Assembly (NCBI GenBank): GCA_027073945.1
Contig: JALTEL010000206.1
Location: 1 to 9,181, forward strand
Source of the DNA: Caldifarciminota bacterium
Lineage (GTDB): Bacteria; WOR-3; Hydrothermia; UBA1063; CAJXJZ01
Length of the DNA stretch: 9,181 nucleotides
Direction: 5' to 3'
Positions 1 to 6,718 of this stretch are shown here, in pieces (position 1 is the stretch's first letter; each line of letters opens with the position of its first letter). Below the pieces are notes generated by a model. The model saw only the letters and a program-made list of their open reading frames with translations. It was not told the DNA's origin and searched no databases. Made by a program: the position numbers and the translations under genes.

Positions 1-145
1 AATGAAGGAATACCATGCATATTACCAAAAAATGCGGAAACGCGAAGTCTCTTTGATTTTTAAAGTATTTAATACTGTATACATTTAATATCTGGAATAT
101 ACATATTTCAGGCTTTAAAATAGATATACAGGCAAGGAGTAAAAG
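1..145 (+). other. Leader of the leuCD-glnA operon, possibly with the 3' tail of an upstream gene
   Basis: No complete gene lies here. Two + strand frames are open from the left edge: one ends at the stop 61-63 (visible tail ends RSLFDF), the other at 86-88 (tail ends VFNTVYI, with an ATG at position 2). Either could be the end of an upstream gene, and I cannot recognise a family from so few residues. The stretch 64-130 is very AT-rich and holds overlapping dyads (AGTATT-T-AATACT at 64-76, ATAC-T-GTAT at 72-80, GTATAC at 77-82) and TATACAT at 78-84 and again at 98-104, exactly 20 bases apart. A strong Shine-Dalgarno AAGGAG (134-139) lies 6 bases before the ATG at 146. Confidence 0.4.
93..121 (+). 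promoter_or_regulatory. Weak candidate sigma70-type promoter for leuC
   Basis: A TAAAAT box (116-121, 5 of 6 bases to the -10 consensus) sits 17 bases after TGGAAT (93-98, only 3 of 6 to the -35 consensus). It would start transcription about 18 bases before the leuC ATG. The -10 sequence and its distance to the start codon closely match the stronger promoter at 6552-6580 on the other strand, which is the main reason to list it. An alternative is TTGATT (53-58) with TATACA (78-83), but that spacing is 19. Expression might also read through from an upstream gene. Confidence 0.25.
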
Positions 146-1426
146 ATGGGAAAAACATTTGTTGAAAAAATATTCAGCAAGAAAACTGGAAGAGATGTAA
201 AAGCGGGAGACATCGTTGTAATAAGTCCTGATTTTGTTATGTCACATGACAATACCGCTGCCATATATGGCAAATTCAAAAAGATGGGAGCGGAACATGT
301 GAAGTCTCCTGAGAAGGTTGTGGTTGTCCTTGACCATGTGGTGCCTGCAGCCACGGAACAATATGCGTTGAATCATGTGATAATAAGGGAGTTTGTCAGA
401 GAGAACAGTATCAGGAACTTTTATGATGTTAATTCCGAAGGTGGTATATGTCATCAGGTGCTTTCAGAAAAGGGGTATGCTCTTCCAGGACTTGTAATAC
501 TGGGTGCGGATTCGCATACGACCACTTATGGAGCATTCGGTGCGTTTTCTGCCGGTATAGGAAGGAGTGAAGTGGCCGCTATATGGGCAATAGACGAGAT
601 ATGGATGAAAGTACCTGAGTCTGTACAGATAAATATAACAGGTGAAATACCTCGAGGCATATCCGCAAAAGATATTGTACTTTACATAATAGGTAAAATT
701 GGAGCAGATGGAGCTACATATAAATCCGTTGAATTCGGCGGTGAGGTTATAAAAGCGTTGCCACAGTCTCAACGTATGGTTCTTGCCAACATGTCTGCCG
801 AGATGGGCGCAAAAAACGGGTATATTCCCTATGATGAAAAGACAGAAAAATGGATAAAAGGCAAAGAAAAAGCACAATATGAAATAGTTTATCCCGATGA
901 AAATGCCCAATATGAAAGTATACATGAGTTTGACATATCTTCAATTGAGCCTCAAATTGCGGCACCACACACGGTTGACAATGTTTATCCTGTCTCAAAG
1001 TATGAAGGTTTAAAAATAAATCAAGCTCTTATAGGAACGTGTACAAACGGTAGATTGGACGATCTTGAAATTGCAGCAGGGATTTTGAAGGGTAAAAAGA
1101 TAAGCAGAGATACAAGGCTGCTTATTTTACCCGCTTCCTGGGATGTGTATAAAAGGGCATTAAAAGAGGGCATTATTGAAACCCTGGTGGATGCAGGGGC
1201 AATTGTTTTGAATTCAGGTTGCGGACCATGTCTTGGAGCCCATGAAGGTGTAATGGCACGGGGAGAAGTCGCTATTTCAACATCCAACAGAAATTTTAAA
1301 GGACGCATGGGCTCAAAGGAGTCTCAAATATATCTCGCATCCCCGGCAACCGTTGCTGCCTCGGCGATTGAAGGCAAAATCACAAGCCCTTTGAAATATT
1401 TGGAGGGGGGAGTATGGAAAAGATAA
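146..1426 (+). CDS. leuC: 3-isopropylmalate dehydratase / homoaconitase-family large subunit (LeuC type)
   Basis: This is the large, iron-sulfur-bearing subunit of a cytoplasmic hydro-lyase that isomerises a 2- or 3-hydroxy di/tricarboxylate by dehydration and rehydration; in leucine synthesis it converts 2-isopropylmalate to 3-isopropylmalate with LeuD. The 426-residue protein has the [4Fe-4S] ligands C299 (in GTCTNGR), C359 and C362 (in SGCGPCLGAHEG). It also has the aconitase-family motifs DH at 63-64, DSHTTTYGAFG at 122-132 and SNRNFKGRMG at 380-389. Its length fits the short LeuC class shared by archaea, thermophiles and many anaerobes rather than the roughly 465-residue proteobacterial class. 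The ATG has AAGGAG 6 bases upstream. The end overlaps leuD by 13 bases, so the subunits are translated together. Homoaconitase or dimethylmalate dehydratase are possible alternatives, because this family does not reveal substrate from the large subunit alone. No upstream LeuA or LeuB is visible to settle it. Confidence 0.85.
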   Translation: MGKTFVEKIFSKKTGRDVKAGDIVVISPDFVMSHDNTAAIYGKFKKMGAEHVKSPEKVVVVLDHVVPAATEQYALNHVIIREFVRENSIRNFYDVNSEGGICHQVLSEKGYALPGLVILGADSHTTTYGAFGAFSAGIGRSEVAAIWAIDEIWMKVPESVQINITGEIPRGISAKDIVLYIIGKIGADGATYKSVEFGGEVIKALPQSQRMVLANMSAEMGAKNGYIPYDEKTEKWIKGKEKAQYEIVYPDENAQYESIHEFDISSIEPQIAAPHTVDNVYPVSKYEGLKINQALIGTCTNGRLDDLEIAAGILKGKKISRDTRLLILPASWDVYKRALKEGIIETLVDAGAIVLNSGCGPCLGAHEGVMARGEVAISTSNRNFKGRMGSKESQIYLASPATVAASAIEGKITSPLKYLEGGVWKR

Positions 1427-1914
1427 TAAAAAGCAGTGTTATAAAATATGGTGATAATGTCAATACGGACGTTATATATCCGGGAAGATACACATATTCT
1501 TTACTGGAGCCGGACGAAATGGCAAAGCATGCCTTTGAAGACCTTGATTCGGATTTCCAGAAAAAGGCAAAAAATTCCCATATTGTTGTAGCCGGAAAAA
1601 ACTTTGGCATGGGGTCTTCAAGGGAACAGGCTGTTAGTTCTGTTGTATATGCAGGTATAGTTGCTGTGATTGCGAAATCTTTTGCGCGTATTTATTTCAG
1701 GAATGCTATTAATAATGGACTTCTTGTCATTCAACATCCAGAAGCAGTATCCTTTATCAAAGAAGGAGATATTGTGAAAATAGATACGGAGCATTATACG
1801 ATCAGTGTCAGGGAAAGGGTATTTGAGTTCCCACCTCTCCCCGAGCAAATTCTTAAGATTGTTGATGCAGGTGGACTTATAAACTATGTTAAAAATAGGT
1901 TAACTTCACTATAA
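1414..1914 (+). CDS. leuD: 3-isopropylmalate dehydratase / homoaconitase-family small subunit (LeuD type)
   Basis: This is the swivel-domain small subunit that completes the active site of the LeuC-type protein encoded just before it. The 166-residue length is normal for the short LeuD class. Visible family motifs are GDNVNTDVIYPGRY at 13-26, GKNFGMGSSREQA at 61-73 (the substrate-carboxylate binding loop) and FARIYFRNAINNGL at 90-103. The start codon at 1414 lies inside the end of leuC, with a GGAGGGGGG run starting at 1402 as ribosome binding site. The segment after R25 reads YTYSLLEP, where isopropylmalate isomerases usually have a YL(R/N)T-type loop that selects the substrate side chain. 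It differs in sequence and appears one residue longer, so isopropylmalate is the default but not a secure assignment. Gene order and overlap with leuC support a heterodimeric enzyme. Confidence 0.85.
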   Translation: MEKIIKSSVIKYGDNVNTDVIYPGRYTYSLLEPDEMAKHAFEDLDSDFQKKAKNSHIVVAGKNFGMGSSREQAVSSVVYAGIVAVIAKSFARIYFRNAINNGLLVIQHPEAVSFIKEGDIVKIDTEHYTISVRERVFEFPPLPEQILKIVDAGGLINYVKNRLTSL

Positions 1915-1923
1915 GGAGTTTGA

Positions 1924-3243
1924 ATGGAAGAGAATGTGATAAAGGACATGATTAAAAAGCATGATATTTATGCTGTTGATTTCAGATATAACGATTTGGT
2001 TGGAGCGCAGAGACATGTCACGGTAAACAGTGGTTATTTTGAAAAAGCTCTGCACAATGGTGTGGGCATTGACGGTTCAAGTGTGAAGGGCTTTAGCAGT
2101 GCGGATTTCAGTGATCTTCGGCTTAAAGCCTGTATTGATACGGCCTTTTATGACCCCATACATAAAGGTATACTTGCTGTGTTTGCAGATGTTTATCTTG
2201 CATCGCAGGAGAGACAATGGGAAGACTATCCCAGAGTTGTGCTTGAAAAAGCCCTTTCTTATGTCAGAGAAAAGGAAATTGCGGACAATGTGCTTGCTCT
2301 CGGTGAATTGGAGTTTTATATCTTTGACAGGGCTGTTTTCAATAATGATTTTTTCAGCATAGGGCTTGTGGAAAATGCATACAGGGAAGGTTCATATCAC
2401 ATTGCAGAGCCCAATGACAGGTTTTTTGATTTGAGGGAGCAGATGGTAAGGGCAATTGAAAGCTCCGGAATAGGAGTAAAGTATCATCATCATGAGGTTG
2501 GAGCCAATGCGCAACAGGAAATAGAGATAGATTTTGTTAATCTTCTGAAGGCTGCAGATAGCGTGGAGACAGCAAAATATGTAATAAAAGAAATAGCAAG
2601 GCAAAATGGTCTTTTTGCAACCTTCATGCCCAGACCAATTTATGAAGAACCGGGTAACGGTATGCATTTTCATATTTTTATTGAGAAAGGAGGCAAAAAC
2701 GAGTTCTATATGGAGAATGGTAAATTGAATGATACAACACTTTATTTTATAGGCGGGATACTCGCTCATGCACGTTCACTTTCCGCATTTGTTAATCCAT
2801 CAACCAATTCATATAAAAGATTAATGTCGGGATATGAGGCTCCATCTGCTATTGTGTATTCAATTGGCAGTAGAATCAGTGCAATAAGAATTCCAGGATA
2901 TGACAGGTCCAGAAGCATTGATATTGAGTACCGACCACCTGATGCGACCATGAATACATATCTTGGACTTGCAGCAATACTTATGGCCGGGGTTGATGGT
3001 ATTGAAAGAAAAATAAATCCTGGCAAACCTGCAACTTTTGATACTAACTCGCAAAATGAATACAAGACTCTACCCGAAACACTTGGAGAAGCTCTATCCG
3101 CCCTGATTGATGACAATGCATATCTAAAAAAAGGCAATGTTTTTACGGATTCTTTGCTTGAGAAATGGATCGATATAAAGGAAGAGGAATTGAAGAGTAT
3201 TGCACTTAGTCCGAATATAGAAGAATACAGGCGTTATTTCTGA
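1924..3243 (+). CDS. glnA: Glutamine synthetase, type I (short form without the adenylylation loop)
   Basis: Glutamine synthetase makes glutamine from glutamate, ammonia and ATP in the cytoplasm, usually as a dodecamer. The 439-residue protein has the full set of family landmarks: DGSS at 50-53, the metal-binding ExE at E128/E130, HHHEVGANAQQEIEID at 188-203, GNGMHFH at 244-250, NPSTNSYKRL at 291-300 followed by GYEAP with catalytic E305, IRIP at 321-324, and EYR-PPD at 335-340. Between PGKP (366-369) and LPETL (383-387) it lacks the NLY segment that carries the adenylylated tyrosine in enterobacterial enzymes, so control by adenylylation is unlikely. The ribosome site AAGGAG (1913-1918) overlaps the leuD stop and lies 5 bases before the ATG, placing it in the same operon. 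A glutamine synthetase-like ligase using another amine or acid cannot be excluded, but the conserved active site favours true glutamine synthetase. Confidence 0.85.
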   Translation: MEENVIKDMIKKHDIYAVDFRYNDLVGAQRHVTVNSGYFEKALHNGVGIDGSSVKGFSSADFSDLRLKACIDTAFYDPIHKGILAVFADVYLASQERQWEDYPRVVLEKALSYVREKEIADNVLALGELEFYIFDRAVFNNDFFSIGLVENAYREGSYHIAEPNDRFFDLREQMVRAIESSGIGVKYHHHEVGANAQQEIEIDFVNLLKAADSVETAKYVIKEIARQNGLFATFMPRPIYEEPGNGMHFHIFIEKGGKNEFYMENGKLNDTTLYFIGGILAHARSLSAFVNPSTNSYKRLMSGYEAPSAIVYSIGSRISAIRIPGYDRSRSIDIEYRPPDATMNTYLGLAAILMAGVDGIERKINPGKPATFDTNSQNEYKTLPETLGEALSALIDDNAYLKKGNVFTDSLLEKWIDIKEEELKSIALSPNIEEYRRYF

Positions 3244-3244
3244 T

Positions 3245-5320
3245 TTATTTTGTGTGCATTGTATAAATTCCAGTCCAATTCGACGGAGGCTGCTTTAAAA
3301 GCTCCAAACACCTTTTATAAAAGACAAAAGACGGAGCATCTTCATCCTTTTGTTCCTCAAATACACGAGCTGCTTCTTCGAATTTTCCCGTTCTATACAG
3401 AAAAAGACCTCTGGTGAATTTTTGTATGATTTTCAATTTAGATGCATCAACTTCACCTTCCCTGCCAATTACCTCGAATATGCGAACAGGCTTTTCTTTC
3501 CCCTTGACTCTCACAGTATCAAGCTCTCTGAAAACTATGCCATGCTTAACATTTTTCCTTGTGAATTCACTTATAATTATGTTAGTTTTGTAGATTTTGT
3601 TAATGCCTTCCAGCCTTGAGCCGAGATTTACATTATCACCTATAATTGTGTAATCCACCCTCTTTTTTGAGCCTACATTCCCAACTACAGCCTCTCCTGT
3701 GTTAATGCCTATTCGTATGTTCAATTGAGGGAATCCCATTTTTTGCAGTTCAGGGTTCAGGTGCTTCTTTAGTTCATTGATGCAATCTATGGCGGCATTT
3801 ACCGCAAGGGTTTCATACTCTGTGTCCAGAACAGGAGCATTCCAGAATGCCATTATCGCATCTCCTTCGTATTTGTCAATATATCCCCTGTATTTCATAA
3901 TGATTTCACTCATGAGTTCAAGAAATATGTTCAAAAGTTTGACCACTTTATAAGAGCTCAACTTTTCTGAGATTGTCGTAAACGATTCAATATCGGAAAA
4001 CATTACAGTAATTACCCTCTTATCTCCTCCCGGTTTCACTTTATCGGGATTTCGGAGCAGTTCGGATAGAAGCTCAGCAGACACATAGTGTTCAAACATC
4101 TTTTTAACGACGCGTTTTTCTCTACCTTCCGCTGCATAATCCAGGGATATAAGCAAAATAAAAAAAGCGCTCGTTGAAAGAATAGATGCTGAGGGTGGTA
4201 TAAACAAATTCAAGCTTAGTGCAACCGCGGAAATGGATAATATAAGTACAATAAATAAGGAGAAGAGCACTATTTTGAATGTGCTGTTATTTCTCCACAG
4301 CATATAAAAGAACAGAAAAATCAACAGAATACCCAATATTAATATATACAGAAGCCTTTTGTTTAAAAATTTTATGAAATTTTTGTGTTTCAAATTTTCG
4401 TACATAACCGCATGGACATACATTCCAGCTGTTGTTGGTGATATACTGGTGGGTTTTAAATCCAGTAGCCCGGGGGCTGTGGTACCTATAATAACAATTT
4501 TATTACGTAGAATACTATCGGGAAAATCATCATTTTTCCCCTGTTCAAACAGTATTTCTTGCTTTATAGCATCAAGGGCGCTTATTTTATGGAAACATGT
4601 CGGCTTTATGAATTTTACATGCACAAACCCGCTGTCTCTTAGTATCCAGTTTGCGGGACTATAACGCTTTCTGCCGTTCAGGTAAAGAGCGAGTGGCAAC
4701 GAAGGGTAAAATCTCTTACCGATTTTTGTGTATAGCAGACCTTTTCTGAATACACCATCAGCATCTTCGTAACCGTGGACATCTCCTATGCCCTTGGCTG
4801 CATCTGTCAGTTGTTTTAAAGGAGTGAGCGCAAATGATGCATGTTTAAAGTGATGGGGTACGGGATTTATCAGTATGGAAAATTTCTCGATAAAATCCGT
4901 GCTGTCTGTAGGATTTCCTGTACCTGATACTATAGGTAGAAACACATTACCAGCCTGTTTCAACGAATGCCTGAATTTTTCGTCATCATCCCTGCCATAA
5001 GTTGAATAGCTGCTGAAGATAATGTCAAATGCGATATCCGCTGCACCATGCCTTTTTAAAAATCGAATTATGGGCACATACATCTGTCTTGGCCATGGCC
5101 AGCTTACCATACTGGTCTTTTTGAAAAAATCAAGGGATTTCTGGTTTATATCAATAAAAACGATGTTAGTGCTCTGCTTTTTATGCAGGCTGCAATTTAT
5201 TTTCTGAAATGCGTCATAGAATGCCATGTCAAATCTGTTCAGCCTAATAGGTAAATTAAAAAGCAAACATGCGGCATAAATCAGGAAAAGTAAGGCGAAG
5301 TATCGTCGTCTATTTTGCAA
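3245..5320 (-). CDS. CHASE2-domain receptor class III adenylate cyclase
   Basis: This is a membrane receptor that makes a cyclic nucleotide, most likely cAMP, in response to an extracytoplasmic signal. In the 691-residue protein TM1 spans about 7-22, a CHASE2 sensor about 30-315 (ending with GTTAPGLLDL at 279-288 and the GMYVHA element), and three further membrane helices about 323-342, 349-367 and 373-393. A class III cyclase domain follows at about 430-620. Metal aspartates D443 (FSDIESFT) and D487 (KYEGDAIMAFW), purine-selecting K483 and T558, and transition-state N565 and R569 are all present; the Lys/Thr pair fits class IIIb adenylate cyclases. The tail (about 628-691) looks like a single TPR-like helical hairpin typical of CHASE2 cyclases. 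The start is TTG, 11 bases inside the end of the protease gene, with only a weak AAAGAAC upstream, so translation is probably coupled. It converges on glnA with one base between the stops. Confidence 0.9.
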   Translation of the reverse strand: MQNRRRYFALLFLIYAACLLFNLPIRLNRFDMAFYDAFQKINCSLHKKQSTNIVFIDINQKSLDFFKKTSMVSWPWPRQMYVPIIRFLKRHGAADIAFDIIFSSYSTYGRDDDEKFRHSLKQAGNVFLPIVSGTGNPTDSTDFIEKFSILINPVPHHFKHASFALTPLKQLTDAAKGIGDVHGYEDADGVFRKGLLYTKIGKRFYPSLPLALYLNGRKRYSPANWILRDSGFVHVKFIKPTCFHKISALDAIKQEILFEQGKNDDFPDSILRNKIVIIGTTAPGLLDLKPTSISPTTAGMYVHAVMYENLKHKNFIKFLNKRLLYILILGILLIFLFFYMLWRNNSTFKIVLFSLFIVLILSISAVALSLNLFIPPSASILSTSAFFILLISLDYAAEGREKRVVKKMFEHYVSAELLSELLRNPDKVKPGGDKRVITVMFSDIESFTTISEKLSSYKVVKLLNIFLELMSEIIMKYRGYIDKYEGDAIMAFWNAPVLDTEYETLAVNAAIDCINELKKHLNPELQKMGFPQLNIRIGINTGEAVVGNVGSKKRVDYTIIGDNVNLGSRLEGINKIYKTNIIISEFTRKNVKHGIVFRELDTVRVKGKEKPVRIFEVIGREGEVDASKLKIIQKFTRGLFLYRTGKFEEAARVFEEQKDEDAPSFVFYKRCLELLKQPPSNWTGIYTMHTK

Positions 5321-6134
5321 GCTGTTCTTTAAAGTTTAAAAAGCGCTGCTCCCTATCTTGCGGTATAATCTTTTTATGCACAACCCCGATAAGGGCATTT
5401 ATTCTGGCATCAGGGTAAGGATGGGTTTTTAAAATTTGAATACCCCTTTTGTTTTGCATATTCTTGAATTTTTCAAGTACCTCGATCAATGCATGAGAAC
5501 TATAACCGGACTTATCCAGTACTGAAACCGCAGCTCTGTCCGCCCCGAATTCCTGTTTGCGTGAAAATCCTTTCTGCATGAGTACAGTCATTATTTTTGT
5601 AGAAATATTTGAAACGAGGCGTATGTTTCTGTTTTTTATCTTTTTCTTTGCCAAGATATTAATACCCTTCTCAGCCATTTGGGCAACAGAAGCTGCTTTT
5701 ATATAAGATAAACCGTCTTTGCGTGATACATGCCCTATTTCATGAGCCAGCACAGCGGCTAATTCATCTTCACTATTTAGATGGATAATGAGCCCTCTTG
5801 ATACAAAGACATACCCACCTGGTGTTGATACTGCAATTGTTTTATCAGTATCGAGAATTCCGAAATGATAACCTCTGTAAAGGAAAGGGCGATTTGAATT
5901 TGCAGCGAGATATTGTCCCACAAGATTTACGTATTCCGTTGCTTTTCTGTTATGAACCAGTTTATACCTGGCAAGAATTTTCCCTGCTGTGGCCCTTCCG
6001 ATCAGATATTCATCTTTTTCGCTTATATTCAAATAATTTAAGGCGGCACCTTCGGAGGATTTTTGAAATGTGGTACAATTTAAACCTGCAAATAGGCTAA
6101 AAGCGAGTATGATAACTGTTGCTTTTTTACTCAA
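5310..6134 (-). CDS. M48-family zinc metalloprotease, probable lipoprotein
   Basis: This is a membrane-anchored metallopeptidase of the M48 (Ste24/HtpX/LoiP-like) family, which usually degrades misfolded or surplus envelope proteins. With the TTG start at 6134 it has 274 residues. Residues 1-19 form a lipoprotein-type signal (SKK, then a hydrophobic run) and C20 is the likely lipidated cysteine. The context GLN-C has asparagine just before the cysteine, a departure from the usual Leu-Ala-Gly pattern. The zinc site is HEIGH at 131-135 with third ligand E195 in EFGAD, and THPYPDAR at 237-244 is the usual M48 C-terminal motif. An upstream ATG at 6191 would add 19 hydrophilic residues and bury the signal. 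TTG is preferred because AGGAAGGAG precedes it and it overlaps the SH3-protein stop by only 8 bases. The neighbours suggest joint work with the SH3 protein and the cyclase. Confidence 0.9.
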   Translation of the reverse strand: MSKKATVIILAFSLFAGLNCTTFQKSSEGAALNYLNISEKDEYLIGRATAGKILARYKLVHNRKATEYVNLVGQYLAANSNRPFLYRGYHFGILDTDKTIAVSTPGGYVFVSRGLIIHLNSEDELAAVLAHEIGHVSRKDGLSYIKAASVAQMAEKGINILAKKKIKNRNIRLVSNISTKIMTVLMQKGFSRKQEFGADRAAVSVLDKSGYSSHALIEVLEKFKNMQNKRGIQILKTHPYPDARINALIGVVHKKIIPQDREQRFLNFKEQLAK

Positions 6135-6528
6135 ATGCTCCTTCCTGTTTGAATTTTCGCAGTTGATTTTCGCTGATTTTAAAGCTATCAAGGTATTTTA
6201 AATCCTGTCTGTTAATACCTTTTACGGAAAGAATGTCCTGTTCAGTAAAGCCTTTTGCGGCGAGTGCAATGGAATTTGAATTCGAGGTGTGGACATTGCC
6301 CAATTTTAAATGTAAAGCCTTTTTATGCACACAGGAACTGTGAATAAAAGCTGTATCCCCTTTATACCTTACCATAAACCAGCCGTCCTGCTTCTTTTCT
6401 GCAATAAGAGTATTACCATACCTGACCACGGATATTGTCTCTGAAAAAAAGTCAGGTGTTGCTTTCAGAGGGGCTCTCTCCACCTGTACAACCACTTTAA
6501 AGCCAAGAAGTAAGTAAATTAATAACAT
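6127..6528 (-). CDS. Small exported protein with a bacterial SH3 (SH3b) domain
   Basis: This 133-residue protein opens with a hydrophobic stretch (MLLIYLLLGFKVVV) with no basic residue before K11, so it is either a minimal signal peptide or a membrane anchor. Residues about 15-68 look like an SH3b fold: a first strand with VERAPLKATP, a turn, then QDGWFMVRYKGDTAFIHSS, which matches the usual DGW-x-V-x-x-x-G-x-x-G/A-F/W-I/V pattern. SH3b domains typically bind peptidoglycan or proteins in the cell envelope. The C-terminal part, from AAKGFTEQ (90-97) to the end, is predicted helical and charged, a layout I associate with SH3 proteins encoded beside M48 proteases, where it may be the partner-binding part. 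A stop codon lies 12 bases upstream in frame, so the ATG at 6528 is the only plausible start; its ribosome site (ATAGG) is weak. It is the first gene of the operon. Confidence 0.75.
   Translation of the reverse strand: MLLIYLLLGFKVVVQVERAPLKATPDFFSETISVVRYGNTLIAEKKQDGWFMVRYKGDTAFIHSSCVHKKALHLKLGNVHTSNSNSIALAAKGFTEQDILSVKGINRQDLKYLDSFKISENQLRKFKQEGAFE
6138..6146 (-). promoter_or_regulatory. Shine-Dalgarno site that decides the TTG start of the M48 gene
   Basis: On the minus strand AGGAAGGAG is followed by CAT and then TTG (6134-6132). Taken as AGGAAGG the spacing is 5 bases; taken as AAGGAG it is 3. No comparable site precedes the ATG at 6191. The site sits in the last codons of the SH3-protein gene, so the two genes are probably translationally coupled. 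Confidence 0.7.
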
Positions 6529-6551
6529 AAAACCTATCTATCTTTATTGAT

Positions 6552-6580
6552 ATTTTAAACCATAACAGAGGAACTTTCAA
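6552..6580 (-). promoter_or_regulatory. Sigma70-type promoter of the SH3-M48-cyclase operon
   Basis: Reading the minus strand, TTGAAA (6580-6575, 5 of 6 to the -35 consensus) and TAAAAT (6557-6552, 5 of 6 to the -10 consensus) are separated by exactly 17 bases. Transcription would start near 6545, giving a leader of about 17 bases before the ATG at 6528. The placement directly ahead of the first gene of the operon and the ideal spacing support it; it is a sequence call only. Confidence 0.65.
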
Positions 6581-6666
6581 GCACTTGATTCTGGTTAGTA
6601 AGAGCATATATTTTATTCATAGGCTATAGAAATTTTTACATAACCCTTTCCCGAATTAATAAGCCT

Positions 6667-6691
6667 TGTATACATAAATTGTATGTTTACA
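6667..6691. promoter_or_regulatory. AT-rich inverted repeat in the intergenic region, possible operator
   Basis: TGTATACATA (6667-6676) and TATGTTTACA (6682-6691) are inverted copies matching at 9 of 10 positions around the 5-base centre AATTG. The dyad lies 27 bases past the stop of the large repeat-protein gene and about 90 bases upstream of the -35 box of the SH3-M49-cyclase-side promoter (6575-6580). No T-run follows on either strand and the stem has few G:C pairs, so it is not a standard intrinsic terminator. A binding site for a dimeric regulator is an alternative. No other signal was recognised between 6581 and 6718. Confidence 0.35.
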
Positions 6692-6718
6692 TAAGATCTG
6701 CACATTGAATTTGTACGA

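Noticed and set aside
464..925. Antisense frame of 153 residues opposite leuC
   Set aside because: It lies wholly within a strongly conserved gene, its translation is rich in Tyr, Cys and Phe without family motifs, and it is the mirror of real codons.
2392..3137. Antisense frames opposite glnA
   Set aside because: They cover conserved active-site coding sequence on the other strand and show no motif, ribosome site or signal of their own.
3285..3323. Hairpins GGAG...CTCC and CTTTTATAAAAG near the glnA end
   Set aside because: The first has a four-base stem with no T-run and the second is a pure AT palindrome; both are inside the cyclase coding sequence and are not convincing terminators.
5798..6100. 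Plus-strand frame of 100 residues opposite the M48 gene
   Set aside because: It is the shadow of the conserved protease sequence, with no recognisable domain.
6584..6613. Plus-strand TTGATT with TATTTT 18 bases later
   Set aside because: The box match is modest and no plus-strand gene follows; the nearest genes on that side run the other way.
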